A stretch of DNA of 64,000 bases from NCBI GenBank assembly GCA_030685065.1, contig JAUXQH010000155.1, positions 1-64,000 on the forward strand, in the 5' to 3' direction. Source of the stretch: Pseudomonadota bacterium (GTDB taxonomy: Bacteria > Myxococcota_A > UBA796 > SXON01). Under the pieces are notes generated by a model that saw nothing but the letters and a program-made list of their open reading frames with translations, searched no databases and was not told where the DNA came from. A program made the translations under genes and the position numbers. Every line of letters starts with the position of its first letter. Positions within the stretch are counted from its first letter, which is position 1. Positions 44,069 through 55,828 of the stretch are shown here, piece after piece.

Positions 44069-44251
44069 AGCTTACCCACGATCAACGGTCGCTTATTGGA
44101 TCGTCGCCGTGGGCGGGCCGGCACGCCTGGCCCGCCTGCCACCCGCCCTGGCCTGCCCGTCGGTAGCGCCGAGCGCCCGCGACGGAGTAGAGTGTTGGGA
44201 ATGCACCGATCATGACGCAAGGTCCTGGCGGCGTACATCAAGGAAAAACTC

Positions 44252-44947
44252 ATGGTCGAGTCGTTTGGCGCAAGTGTACTCATCGTAGAAGACGAGGAGA
44301 CCCTCGCCACGGGCCTCCGCGCAGCACTCGAGAATGAGCGTTTTCAGGTGGTGCATTGCGAATCGGGAGAAGCCGCGCTCGCCTCGATCGAGGACGACGT
44401 GCCGGACATCCTCCTCTGCGACATCATGCTTCCGGGAATGGATGGCATCTCCGTCCTTCGCCAGGTGAAGCGGGATCATCCGGAGCTGCCGGTCATCCTG
44501 GTGACGTCCAAGGGCACCGAGCTGGACAAGGTGCTTGGGCTCGAGTTCGGCGCGGACGACTACATCACCAAGCCCTTCTCCCTGCGCGAGCTGATCGCCC
44601 GCGTGAAGGCGCGTCTGCGCGCGCGCCCCGAGGCGCCGAAGGCCCCGGACCGCGTGAAGTTCGGCCGCAACGAGGTTGACGTGCGCCGGCGGATCCTCTG
44701 GCGGGACGGCATCGAGCACCGCCTGACGACCCACGAGGCCGGTGTGCTCGCCTACCTGATCGCCCACAAGAGCAGCAACGTCAGCCGGGAGGACCTGCTC
44801 AAGTACGTTTGGGGCTACTCGGCGTCGATGGCCACCCGAACGGTCGACAACCAGGTTTTGAAGCTGCGAAAGCGCGTTGAGGACGCCCCGGCGGACCCGC
44901 GCCACATCCTCACCGTACACGGCATGGGATATCGATTCGAGGAGTGA
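44252..44947 (+). CDS. OmpR-family response regulator
   Basis: 231 residues. Receiver about 8-125: LIVEDEETL, Asp57 in ILLCDIMLPGMDG, VTSKG and YITKPFS. Winged-helix DNA-binding domain about 135-230: HRLTTHEAGVLAYL, SREDLLKYVWGY, TRTVDNQVLKLRKRVE and a C-terminal GMGYRFEE. It is a phosphorylation-dependent transcription factor and the only DNA-binding regulator in the signalling island. AAGGA precedes the ATG by about 6 nt. The 183 bp upstream (44069-44251) holds no other gene. The nearest kinase is the gene at 45068, 120 bp downstream, a plausible partner. Confidence 0.9.
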   Translation: MVESFGASVLIVEDEETLATGLRAALENERFQVVHCESGEAALASIEDDVPDILLCDIMLPGMDGISVLRQVKRDHPELPVILVTSKGTELDKVLGLEFGADDYITKPFSLRELIARVKARLRARPEAPKAPDRVKFGRNEVDVRRRILWRDGIEHRLTTHEAGVLAYLIAHKSSNVSREDLLKYVWGYSASMATRTVDNQVLKLRKRVEDAPADPRHILTVHGMGYRFEE

Positions 44948-45067
44948 TCACGAGGACAAGGGGGCGCCCCGCGCCCCCGCGCCCACTCGTAGTCACCAAT
45001 CGTCCGGTATGGTAAGTTAGTCGACTGCCGGGAGTATCGAATCCCCACGTCAACTCCGTGCTCTGCG

Positions 45068-46168
45068 ATGCGGATCCTCCTGGTGGATGACGATCCCCGG
45101 CAGGTCACGGTTCTGCACGCCCACCTCGAGCCGCTCAACCACACGCTCCTCACCGCCAGCGGCGGGGAGGAAGCGCTGCTGCTGATCGAGGACCAACCGG
45201 TCGATCTGATCCTGCTCGATCTGCGCATGCCCGGCATCGATGGCATCGATGTCCTGCATCACATCCGGGCACGGCCCGAGCTCGAGCGGATGCCCGTCGT
45301 CCTGATCACCTCCATGCACGAGCGCGAGGCCCGCCTCCGCGCGATCGAGGCGGGAGCGAACGACTTCGTCGAGAAGCCGCCCGATGGGGCCATCCTCCGC
45401 GCCCGCGTCACCAACCTGCTACGCCTCAAGCAGCTCGGGGATGACCTCGAGCGGCGCAACGAGGATTTGCGGCGCCTCGAGGCCCTCCGGAGGGAGCTCG
45501 CCGACCTCGTCGTGCACGATCTGAAGGCGCCCGTCGCTGGCGCCGCGCTCAACATCGAAGTGGCGATGGAGATCCTCGGCCTCGAAGAGGGTCCGGCCTG
45601 TGAAGCCCTGAAGGACGCGCTCGCGGGGGTGCATCGAATCCAGCACATGACAGAGGAGCTCCTGCTGCTCGCGCGCCTCGAAGAGGCCAAGATGCCCCTT
45701 CGTCCGGTTCGGGGTTCGCTCCGTCGCATCGTCGAGGATGTCGTACGCGCCCTCGGTCGCACGGCCGAGCGTCGCGGCACCCAGCTGGATGTCTCCGTCG
45801 AGGGTGACCTCGCCGCCACCGCCGATCCGGATCTCATCCGCCGGGTGATCGAGAACCTGCTCGACAACGCGATGCGGCACGCCCCACGTGGCGGCCGAAT
45901 CGCGGTCCGGGGAGTCCACGGCACGAGCGAGCTCGCGGGCGGCCTGGTGTCGCTCAGCGTCGCCAACTCCGGCAACCCGATCCCGGAAGGCGACCGTTCG
46001 CGCATCTTCCAGAAGTTCGCCCAGTCGTCCGGCACCGTCGCGCGCGGAGCCAACATGGGCCTCGGGCTGCACTTCTGCCAGGTCGTCGCGAGCGCGCACG
46101 GCGGCTCGATCCGGGTGGAAGAGACCCCCGAGTGGCCGGTCGTCTTCACGCTCTGCTTGCCAGGCTGA
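45068..46168 (+). CDS. Receiver-histidine kinase hybrid (REC-HisKA-HATPase)
   Basis: 366 residues. Receiver about 1-120: ILLVDDDPRQ, Asp51 in LILLDLRMPG, VLITSM and FVEKPPD. A coiled helix leads to HisKA with LADLVVHDLKAPVAG (His near 149), then HATPase with N box VIENLLDNAMRHAP, G1 in the accepted form VANSGNPI, and G2 NMGLGLHFCQVV. No membrane segment is present. It is a cytosolic kinase controlled by its own receiver, likely a middle component of a phosphorelay and possibly the partner of the OmpR-type regulator just upstream. No clear ribosome site precedes the ATG. Confidence 0.87.
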   Translation: MRILLVDDDPRQVTVLHAHLEPLNHTLLTASGGEEALLLIEDQPVDLILLDLRMPGIDGIDVLHHIRARPELERMPVVLITSMHEREARLRAIEAGANDFVEKPPDGAILRARVTNLLRLKQLGDDLERRNEDLRRLEALRRELADLVVHDLKAPVAGAALNIEVAMEILGLEEGPACEALKDALAGVHRIQHMTEELLLLARLEEAKMPLRPVRGSLRRIVEDVVRALGRTAERRGTQLDVSVEGDLAATADPDLIRRVIENLLDNAMRHAPRGGRIAVRGVHGTSELAGGLVSLSVANSGNPIPEGDRSRIFQKFAQSSGTVARGANMGLGLHFCQVVASAHGGSIRVEETPEWPVVFTLCLPG

Positions 46169-46333
46169 CAGCTACCCGATCCAAGTGACACCACGTAGCA
46201 GGACGTACAGAGGGGTACGGCCTGGAGACGAGCGGAGACGGGTGCGTGGGAGGGGCGCCAAGTAAATGGGGATCGTTCGAACCTCGACCCTCACACTTGG
46301 GCGGCCTGGAACATGGCCGACAAGGAGGCCCGC

Positions 46334-46825
46334 ATGATGCACGGCCCCAAGAGCACCGCTCGCACGGACATCTTGACCCTCCTCCAAGAGGAGCACGACG
46401 AGATGGAAGTGCTGATCAAGACGGTCCTGGACTCGGCCGATGCCGACGATGTCACGGACCTACGCCGCCGCGTCCTCGCCGAGATCCGGGCGGCCCTCGT
46501 GCCGCAAGCGAAGGCCGAGGAGGACGTGCTCTACGCTCGCCTGGCGCAGGACGAGCAGACCCGACCCAGGACGCTGGAAGGAACCCAGGAGCACCTGGTG
46601 TTTCTCCGGCTCCTGGGCGAGCTCCATGCGATGACCTTGCAGGGCGAGGTGTGGATGGCCAAGTTCAAGGTGTTCGCGGAGAACGTCGAGCATCACCTCC
46701 GCGAGGAGGAACAGGCGCTCTTCCCGCAGGCACGGACCGTGCTCACGACGCTCGAGGGGAGAGAGCTCGTGGGGGCCTACCAGGCGGCTCGCGAGGGACA
46801 CGCCCGAGACGCCGCCGCCGCGTAG
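46334..46825 (+). CDS. Hemerythrin HHE domain protein
   Basis: 163 residues. The ATG at 46334 has a perfect AAGGAGG five nt upstream, better than an in-frame ATG at 46313. HHE helices: LLQEEHDEMEVLIK, AKAEEDVLYARL, TQEHLVFLRLLGELH and VEHHLREEEQALFPQA, the last being the classic HxxxEExxxFP pattern. The ligand set looks more complete than in the hemerythrin-like protein at 35748. It probably binds O2, NO or iron in the cytosol. It stands alone between two kinase genes and converges on the large kinase (39 bp apart). The 165 bp before it hold no gene I support. Confidence 0.82.
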   Translation: MMHGPKSTARTDILTLLQEEHDEMEVLIKTVLDSADADDVTDLRRRVLAEIRAALVPQAKAEEDVLYARLAQDEQTRPRTLEGTQEHLVFLRLLGELHAMTLQGEVWMAKFKVFAENVEHHLREEEQALFPQARTVLTTLEGRELVGAYQAAREGHARDAAAA

Positions 46826-46864
46826 CGTGGTGGCGGGAGCCACCCCCGCGAGATGTGCGCCGGG

Positions 46865-49669
46865 TCAATCCCGCCAGGCACTGCTGCCGATCGCGCGCTC
46901 GATGGCCTTCATCAGGTTTTCCCGCCCGACGGGCTTGGCGAGGTATCCGACGCAGCCGGCTGCCGCCGCGCGCTCGGGGTCACCCACCATTGCGTGGGCG
47001 GTGATCGCGATCACGGGGATCATGGCCGTGGCGGGGTCGGCGCGGAGAATGCGCGTCGCCGTGAGCCCATCCATCTCCGGCATCTGGAGATCCATCAGGA
47101 TCACGCCCGGACGCAAATCGCGCACGAGCTGGATCGCGGTCGAGCCGTCCTGGGCCTCCGTCAGATCGCACCGGGTCGAGGCCAGCATCGACCTGAGCAC
47201 GCGCCGGTTGACGACGTTGTCGTCCACGATGAGCACGTGGAGCCGCTGCCCCCCATCGGTGGTGCTGGCTAGGGGCGGCTCGCCGGAACCCTGGCCTGCG
47301 GTGGCGACGGAAGGCGGCTTCTCCGAACCCGGCGCGGAGGCCATGGCCCGCTCGGCTCCCCACCCGCTGCCGAAGGGCTGGTCCGCGGCCCGCTCTCCCG
47401 CGGCGATCGGGCCCACGTCGGTGTCGGACACGCCGCCCAGGCCCAGCCCGGCGGGGTCGGCGAGGGGAAGGGTGAAAAAGAACGTGGACCCGCGCCCGAG
47501 CACGCTCTCACAGCCGATGGTCCCCTTCATCGCCTCTACGAGCTGCCTCGAGATGGCCAGGCCGAGCCCGGTGCCTCCACGTCGCCGGGCGAGGCCCGTG
47601 TCCAGCTGCGTAAAGGGCTGGAACAGCTTGTGAACGTCGTTGCTGTCGATCCCGATGCCCGTGTCGGTGACCGACACGCGCGCGAATCCCCCGGGGATCT
47701 CCACCGCCCTGAGGGTGACGCTACCCCCGCTCGGGGTGAACTTCAGCGCGTTGGAGAGGAGGTTCAGCACGACCTGGCGTACGCGATCCGGATCCGCCAC
47801 GACGAAGCGGTGACCGGGCGCAATCGCGTCCACGACGGTGACCCGGCGTTCCTTCGCAAACACGCTCGTCAGCTCGCGGGCCTGGAGCACGGGGTGCGCG
47901 AGATCCATCCGCTCGGTGTCGATCTGGAGGCGGCCCGCCTCGATCCGGGTCAGATCGAGCACATCGTTGATGAGCAACAGGAGCTGCTCCCCCGCCTTGC
48001 GGATGTCCTGGACGTACGCCCGGTGCCCCTCCCCGAGGGGCGACACGCTGTCCACGAGGAGCACCTCCGCAAACCCGATGACCGCGTTGAGCGGCGTCCG
48101 CAGCTCGTGCGACATGGTGGCGAGGACCTCGCTCTTGAGCCGGGACGCGCTCGCGAGGTCGGCGTTGCGGTCGGCGAGCTGGGCCCGTTGCTTCGCGACC
48201 TCCTCCGATTGCGCGGCCAGCACCTCCTGCTGGGCGAGGAGCTCCTCGAACCGTGTCATCAGCTCGTTGTTCGCGTTCTCGAGCTCCGCCGCCAGCGTGC
48301 TCTCCTGCGTGACGTCGTGCATGTACACGACGGCGCCCTGGATGGCGCCGGCATGGATCACCGGCACGATGCTGGCGAGCGCGACGCGGGGCGCCCCGAC
48401 CACGTCCACGAACTCCATGCGACGACTACGAACGGTTCGGCCCGATGCGAGCGCGTCTCGGAGCGAGTCGACCGTTCCCGGGCCGCCGAGAAAGTCGACC
48501 GGGAGCTGGGCGGCCCAAGCGTCGGGCGTGACCCCGATCAGCGGATCTCCCAGGAGCCGAACCGAGGCCGAATTGGCAATTCGAACGAGCCCCGACCGAT
48601 CCAAATACACCACCGGATCCACGAGCACGTCCAAGGTGGCTTCGAGCAAGGCTCCCTGTTCGCGGATCACCGCCTCCGCGTCCCGACGTTCTGTCAGGTC
48701 GCGGATGTACACGATGAAGCGCGGAGGGCCGTGTTCGAACATGCGACGGATCGTCAGCTCCAGCGCGAGCGGACGGCGGTCGGAGCGCTGCGCGCGCACC
48801 TCGAGGCGGTTCACCGGGGCGCCTCCGGCAAGGCACCCCGCGAGCGCCAGCTGGTGAAGCGCACGTTGCTCCGGTAGAGTCGCGATGTCGACGAGCGGCC
48901 GGCCCGCCGCCTCCGACCGAGGAATCACGAAGAGCTGCTCGGCGGCGGGACTGAACTCGACGATGTCCCCTCGCGCATCCAGCACCACGATGGGATCGAC
49001 GCTGCTCTCGAGCACCGCGTTCCAGCTGCCCTCGCTGCTCCGGAGCGCCTCTGCCGCGGCCCGCCGCTCGGTGATGTCGCGCGTGAAGCAGCGGGTGTGC
49101 AACGCGCGGCCCTCCCGCATCCGCATGCTGGAGCTGATGAGGACGTGGCGGATCGAGCCATCCTTGCACCGCAGCTCTGCTTCGAGGTTGACGACCACCC
49201 CCGCCGCGCCGAGACGGGCGAAGATCTCGCCCACCACGTTGGGATCGACGTGGAATCGCGCGATAGGCTGCCCGACGTATTCCTCGGCGGTGTACCCGAG
49301 CATGTCCAATTCGAAACGGTTGACCCAAACGATGATCCCGTCGGGATCGACCGCGTGCATGCCCTCCGTGGCGTTCTCGAGAAAGTCGGAGAGCTCCGCG
49401 CGTTGTTCCATCAGCGCCGCCTCGGCGGCCTTGCGTGCCGCCACGGCCGGAGCACGTCCAAGGGCCCAAGCCATCACCGCGATCACGAGGAGATAGGCCC
49501 AGAACGGCTCGTGCGGCCCCAGCGCCGCCACCCACACGACGGCGAGAACCAGGAGGTAGCGGATCGCGCCTACGGCCCCCCCGTGTACCCGCGGGAACGT
49601 TTGGGACGCGCTGGTGCCCGCGGACGCAGGAGGTTTCGGATTCGGCGGCAGGTTCGGCGTGGAGCGCAC
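46865..49669 (-). CDS. Membrane-bound multi-PAS hybrid histidine kinase
   Basis: About 934 residues from a GTG at 49669; the frame is open to 49981 but that part lacks protein character, and the exact start is uncertain. Two membrane helices lie near residues 40-80 (IRYLLVLAVVWVAAL; FWAYLLVIAVMAWAL). Three PAS/PAC units follow (the first starting DFLENATEGMHAVDPDG), then a coiled coil. HisKA has ATMSHELRTPLNAVIGF (His near 521); HATPase has VVLNLLSNALKF, DTGIGI and GGTGLGLAIS. The C-terminal receiver has Asp near 860 in VILMDLQMPEMDG, followed by GYLAKPV. All catalytic boxes are complete. This is a canonical hybrid sensor kinase with unknown signal, divergent from the 49984 kinase. Confidence 0.88.
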   Translation of the reverse strand: MRSTPNLPPNPKPPASAGTSASQTFPRVHGGAVGAIRYLLVLAVVWVAALGPHEPFWAYLLVIAVMAWALGRAPAVAARKAAEAALMEQRAELSDFLENATEGMHAVDPDGIIVWVNRFELDMLGYTAEEYVGQPIARFHVDPNVVGEIFARLGAAGVVVNLEAELRCKDGSIRHVLISSSMRMREGRALHTRCFTRDITERRAAAEALRSSEGSWNAVLESSVDPIVVLDARGDIVEFSPAAEQLFVIPRSEAAGRPLVDIATLPEQRALHQLALAGCLAGGAPVNRLEVRAQRSDRRPLALELTIRRMFEHGPPRFIVYIRDLTERRDAEAVIREQGALLEATLDVLVDPVVYLDRSGLVRIANSASVRLLGDPLIGVTPDAWAAQLPVDFLGGPGTVDSLRDALASGRTVRSRRMEFVDVVGAPRVALASIVPVIHAGAIQGAVVYMHDVTQESTLAAELENANNELMTRFEELLAQQEVLAAQSEEVAKQRAQLADRNADLASASRLKSEVLATMSHELRTPLNAVIGFAEVLLVDSVSPLGEGHRAYVQDIRKAGEQLLLLINDVLDLTRIEAGRLQIDTERMDLAHPVLQARELTSVFAKERRVTVVDAIAPGHRFVVADPDRVRQVVLNLLSNALKFTPSGGSVTLRAVEIPGGFARVSVTDTGIGIDSNDVHKLFQPFTQLDTGLARRRGGTGLGLAISRQLVEAMKGTIGCESVLGRGSTFFFTLPLADPAGLGLGGVSDTDVGPIAAGERAADQPFGSGWGAERAMASAPGSEKPPSVATAGQGSGEPPLASTTDGGQRLHVLIVDDNVVNRRVLRSMLASTRCDLTEAQDGSTAIQLVRDLRPGVILMDLQMPEMDGLTATRILRADPATAMIPVIAITAHAMVGDPERAAAAGCVGYLAKPVGRENLMKAIERAIGSSAWRD

Positions 49670-49822
49670 CCGACCGTCTATCCCGGTACAACCATCGACC
49701 GCACGAGACGAACCGTGACATCCGAGACGAACCTTGACCTCTGTGCCAGCCGCCGGTCGGCTTAGTGTGTAGGTCAGATGGACGCTTCTGGCAGCGTGGG
49801 GCGGCGGACGAGTGGGGAGTTC

Positions 49823-49983
49823 ATGACCACGGCACCTGGAGCCGAAGACGGATCGCTCATCGACGCGTTCGTGCGTGCGAGCTATCGCGCGGGGACAGGC
49901 ATGCTTAGCCCACCGATCGAGAACCATCGTGGCGTCATGACCGGGAATCTCCCCCCGGTTCCGGGCGCCGGGCGCTCCCACCG

Positions 49984-49987
<4 letters not shown>
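49823..49987 (+). CDS. Possible 54-residue leader ORF coupled to sensor gene
   Basis: ATG at 49823 with GGGGAG three nt upstream. The ORF (MTTAPGAEDG ... GAGRSHR) ends at a TGA that overlaps the ATG of the sensor gene at 49984 (ATGA), and that gene has no visible ribosome site of its own. Third-position GC is lower than in neighbouring genes, so the peptide may be non-functional and only the coupling important. The rest of the roughly 314-bp divergent gap (49670-49983) holds nothing else I can support apart from presumed promoters. Confidence 0.35.
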
Positions 49988-52374
<2,387 letters not shown>

Positions 52375-52407
52375 TGACCGGGTTCTCGATTGGGCCGACC
52401 AGCCGAA

Positions 52408-54252
52408 TCAGAACGCGTCGATGTTGGCGTCCATCCACACCAGGCGTGCGCTGATGAAGGTGAGCACGCGGGCGTGCTCCTCCTCGTGGCTCGACACGGG
52501 ACAGAGCCAGTCGTCCACTTCGTCGGTCTGGTACGCGATGTCCTCGATCGGCCAGCGCTCGAAGTTCCTGGCCACGCCCTCTCCGAGCGTCGCGTCATAC
52601 CCCGCGATGCGCGCGAGGATGGCGTCCTCCCCCATGGGACCTTCGCGGAGCTCTGCCCAACGGGCCACGAGCGCCGCGTGGAAGGCCGGCTCCGCCGCCA
52701 TCGCGTCCACGAACTCCGTCCGCGTGATCCAACCTTCGGCGCCACAGTCGTAGAACGGGTAACCGAAGCTCAGATCGAGGTCCCACGGGGAGAAGAACAT
52801 CTTGCCGGCGGTGTCCTTCCACAGGTGGACGCTGAGCTGGTACGCGTCGATGTTCTTCGTGAATTCCTGGAGGAGAACGAAATCCACGGCGCTGGCGAGG
52901 TCTACGTAGCCGAAGATTCCGGTCACGGGATCGGAAGGGTCGGCACCCTGGATCGCGTCTTCCCAGGCAGTGAGGTAGGACGAGACCTCCGCCTGCGCCG
53001 CCGCCGTGTCATCCGGGAAGACCAACTGCCAGGTGCCGTATCCGACGGCATTCTCATGGAACCCGTCCACGTCGTCCAACTTGACGATGAAGCTGGTGCC
53101 GGGTGAACCCTCGTCCCCGATGTCGACGCGAGTATCCTCGCGTTCGATCTTCTCGCCCAGGGTGTAGACCCCCTGGTATTGTCCGCCGAGGGTGAGCTCG
53201 CAGAACACGCTCTCGGTGGCGTAGCGCTCGGGGCCACCGAAGGATTGGAAGAGGTCGAAGGCGAGACGGTTCCGGAACAGCACACGATCGAGGTACTGCC
53301 CATTCAGGATCCAGTCGCTGTCCGAGCCCATGCCGAGCAGGTCCGTGGGGGCGTCGCCCCCGGAGGCTTCGAGGAACAGATCGAAGCGCGCGTCACCGAG
53401 GAGATCGACAACGTCCGCGGTGTCGCCCGTGTCACCCGTGTCCCCTGGAGATTCGTCGATCGCACCCCCGGGCTCCGCTTGGTGGAGCTCGACCGCGATC
53501 ACGTTCATCCCGTCGACCAGCAGCGAAGGATCGACCTTCGCGACCACCCAGAGCAGCTCGTCGGCCGCGGACACGGGGGCCACCGCACGCGTGTCGAAGC
53601 TCGCGCCCGATGCGAGGTTCTCCCGCAGGATCTCGGTGCCGTTCAGATAGACCGCGGCGCCGTCGTTACGTAGAAGCCCAACAGACAACTTCGTGATGTC
53701 GGGAAGCGAGGCGACGCCGAACGTGTACCGGAAATAGCTCGTGACGGCGGGCGTCTCCGAGTCCGGTCCCGAGGAGATGATCGTCGCGAGGTAGTCGCCG
53801 CCGTACCCCAGGGGCGCGGCTCCCTCGGACCACGCCGCGTCATCATAGGAGAGATCGCGCCAGGACGTGCCCAGATCCGATCCGTCGTCGATGTAATGCC
53901 AGACGAACCCCGGCCAGATGGGCAGCTCGGTGTGGTCCCGGAGCTCCGCCGAATATTGCGGCTTGGGGAAGGTGAGCGACGTGCGCCCGCGCAGCTCCAT
54001 CCCCGCAGGCCCGTCGTACAGCGGGACCCCATCCCCGCTCACGACCTGCATCACGCACGGCACCTTGGGGTCATCCAGGATGTTCCCGTCACACTCGACG
54101 ACGACCTGACACATCAGGTCCGGATCCCCCGTGAGGTCGGTGTCGTCGGCGCTGTCTGCGCCCGTGTCCCCACCCGTGGACCCGTCAGAGTCTGCGGGCT
54201 TCGACCCGTCAGTTGGCCCGCATCCCAGGAGCGACAAGAGAATGAGCTGCAT
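52408..54252 (-). CDS. CotH-type kinase-fold lipoprotein with inserted beta-sandwich domain
   Basis: 614 residues. MQLILLSLLGCGP is a lipoprotein signal (LLGC), followed by an Asp/Thr/Gly linker. The CotH nucleotide-binding segment ELRGRTSLTFPKPQYSAEL is at about 86-104, but the rest of the kinase resumes only near residue 290. In between are a domain of about 130 residues resembling a galactose-binding/PA14-like sandwich (WHYIDDGSDLGTSWRDLSYD ... GAAVYLNGTEI) and a DTGDTGDT linker. Catalytic features then follow: FRNRLAFDLFQSFG, LGGQYQGVYTLGEKIERED and WDLDLSFGYPF (metal DxD) near 490. CotH proteins are secreted protein kinases in spore formers; in Gram-negatives their targets are unknown. 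Confidence 0.82.
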   Translation of the reverse strand: MQLILLSLLGCGPTDGSKPADSDGSTGGDTGADSADDTDLTGDPDLMCQVVVECDGNILDDPKVPCVMQVVSGDGVPLYDGPAGMELRGRTSLTFPKPQYSAELRDHTELPIWPGFVWHYIDDGSDLGTSWRDLSYDDAAWSEGAAPLGYGGDYLATIISSGPDSETPAVTSYFRYTFGVASLPDITKLSVGLLRNDGAAVYLNGTEILRENLASGASFDTRAVAPVSAADELLWVVAKVDPSLLVDGMNVIAVELHQAEPGGAIDESPGDTGDTGDTADVVDLLGDARFDLFLEASGGDAPTDLLGMGSDSDWILNGQYLDRVLFRNRLAFDLFQSFGGPERYATESVFCELTLGGQYQGVYTLGEKIEREDTRVDIGDEGSPGTSFIVKLDDVDGFHENAVGYGTWQLVFPDDTAAAQAEVSSYLTAWEDAIQGADPSDPVTGIFGYVDLASAVDFVLLQEFTKNIDAYQLSVHLWKDTAGKMFFSPWDLDLSFGYPFYDCGAEGWITRTEFVDAMAAEPAFHAALVARWAELREGPMGEDAILARIAGYDATLGEGVARNFERWPIEDIAYQTDEVDDWLCPVSSHEEEHARVLTFISARLVWMDANIDAF

Positions 54253-54381
54253 CCAAGGATTCTACCCCAGACCCTCTCGCCGGGCGTGACCCCTTCGGTT
54301 CTCGCGAGTCGCCAAATGTCTGAGGGCACGACAAATTGGCTCGTTGTCTCGATTTCGTGAGGCCACTCGGAAGGGCCGCGT

Positions 54382-54422
54382 GGGCTCCGGCTATGGGCCT
54401 GACTTGTGAACAGTCGGAGCCT
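54382..54422 (+). promoter_or_regulatory. Leader hairpin that buries the ribosome-binding site
   Basis: An 11-bp stem (54382-54392 with 54412-54422, nine Watson-Crick and two G-U pairs) closes a 19-nt loop. The 3' arm contains CGGAG (54415-54419), the only plausible ribosome site for the ATG at 54428. The folded leader would hide it, so translation of the first gene of the cellulose-like operon could be controlled by unfolding. The other 130 bp of the divergent gap show no clear promoter hexamers. Confidence 0.5.
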
Positions 54423-54427
54423 GCGGA

Positions 54428-55828
54428 ATGAGACCGTCCCTGAAGATCCCCGCCCTAAGGATTGCTGTCGTCCTCGCGCTCCTCGCGCCGGTGGGCGCGG
54501 CTGTCGCGCGCCCACCGAAGGTTGCCCAGCACCCCGGACGAAATGGGAAGCTGACCGAAAACCAACTCCAGATGGCCAAGATCGCCTGGAAGTACTTCGA
54601 GAACAATTTTCAAGCGGACACCTGCCTCGTCAACGCCGTCGACAACTATCCCTCTACGACCATGTGGGACGCCGGGAGCAGCCTGGGTGCGCTGATCTCC
54701 GCGTTCGAGCTCGGAGTCGTGGATGAAGACACCTTTCATTCGCGCGTTCGGTGCACGCTGATCACCCTGGGCAAGCTCGACCTGTACAAGGGAGAGCTCC
54801 CAAACAAGGCGTATGACACCCGCACCGGGGCCATGGTCAACTACGCCAACGAGCCCGGCGAGATCGGCTACTCGGCGCTCGATATCGGTCGACTCCTGAT
54901 CTGGCTCCGGATCCTCCAGGAACGCCAGCCGCACTACATCCCGGCGGTCAACGCGATCGTGGCGCGCTGGAACTTCTGCAACCTGCTCGACAAGTGCGGC
55001 ACCCTCTACGGCGCCGTGCCCGAAGGTGCGGGGACGGTCTACCTTCAGGAGGGCCGTCTCGGCTACGAGGAGTACGCGGCAAAGGGATTCCAACTCTGGG
55101 GCTTCGACACCAAGGAGGCCTCGCGGCTCGAGCCGATGGAGCTCGACCGCATCCATGGGATCGACATCCCGTTCGACTCCCGGGATCCTCGGCTCCTCGG
55201 GGCGCACAACTACGTCGTGACGGAGAGCTACGCGCTCGACGGGATCGAGCTGAACTGGGACAACGCGGGCGATCGGTCGCTCGACGACATGCGACACAGC
55301 GACAAGACCGCGGCGGACTTCGCCGGCCGTGTCTACGACGTGCAGGAAGCCCGGCACGCCGCCACGGGCATCCTCACGGCGCGAACGGAGCACCAGCTCG
55401 ACGCGGCCCCGTGGTTCGTCTACGACACCGTGTACTCGGATGGATATCGTTGGAACACCATCACGGATGACGGGCGCTATCTCCCCGCCTCGGCGGCGGT
55501 GTCCACGAAGGCGGCGTTCAGCCTGTGGGCCCTCTGGGATACGCCCTACACCCAGCTGCTGTATACCGCCATGGTCGGGAAGTTCGACCCGGAGCGTGGG
55601 TACTACGAGGGTGTGTACGAGCACTCCGGCGTCGAGATCAAGACCTTCACCGCCAACAGCAACGGGATCATCCTCGAGACCCTGCTCTACAAGGTCCAGG
55701 GCAAGCTCCTTCGGTTCGGCCCCGGCGCGCTCCCGTCCTGGGCGTCGACCGAGGGCGACGTGGCGCGGAGCAGCTGTCAGCTCCCCAGCCATCAGCGCTC
55801 CCCCTGCGGCGCGGCTCCGTCGCGCTGA
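54428..55828 (+). CDS. Exported DUF3131 domain protein
   Basis: 466 residues. Signal peptide RIAVVLALLAPVGAAVA, mature start RPPKVAQHPG. The DUF3131 core follows: LTENQLQMAKIAWKYFENNF, YPSTTMWDAGSSLGALISAFELG, GYSALDIGRLLIWLRIL and, near the end, ANSNGIILETLLYK. These features suggest an alpha/alpha-barrel glycoside-hydrolase-like fold. DUF3131 proteins have no proven reaction but recur next to GT2 polysaccharide synthases, as here. It is probably periplasmic, acting on or guiding the nascent polymer. Its TGA shares a base with the next ATG (TGATG). First gene of a five-gene coupled operon; its ribosome site lies in a predicted hairpin. Confidence 0.85.
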   Translation: MRPSLKIPALRIAVVLALLAPVGAAVARPPKVAQHPGRNGKLTENQLQMAKIAWKYFENNFQADTCLVNAVDNYPSTTMWDAGSSLGALISAFELGVVDEDTFHSRVRCTLITLGKLDLYKGELPNKAYDTRTGAMVNYANEPGEIGYSALDIGRLLIWLRILQERQPHYIPAVNAIVARWNFCNLLDKCGTLYGAVPEGAGTVYLQEGRLGYEEYAAKGFQLWGFDTKEASRLEPMELDRIHGIDIPFDSRDPRLLGAHNYVVTESYALDGIELNWDNAGDRSLDDMRHSDKTAADFAGRVYDVQEARHAATGILTARTEHQLDAAPWFVYDTVYSDGYRWNTITDDGRYLPASAAVSTKAAFSLWALWDTPYTQLLYTAMVGKFDPERGYYEGVYEHSGVEIKTFTANSNGIILETLLYKVQGKLLRFGPGALPSWASTEGDVARSSCQLPSHQRSPCGAAPSR

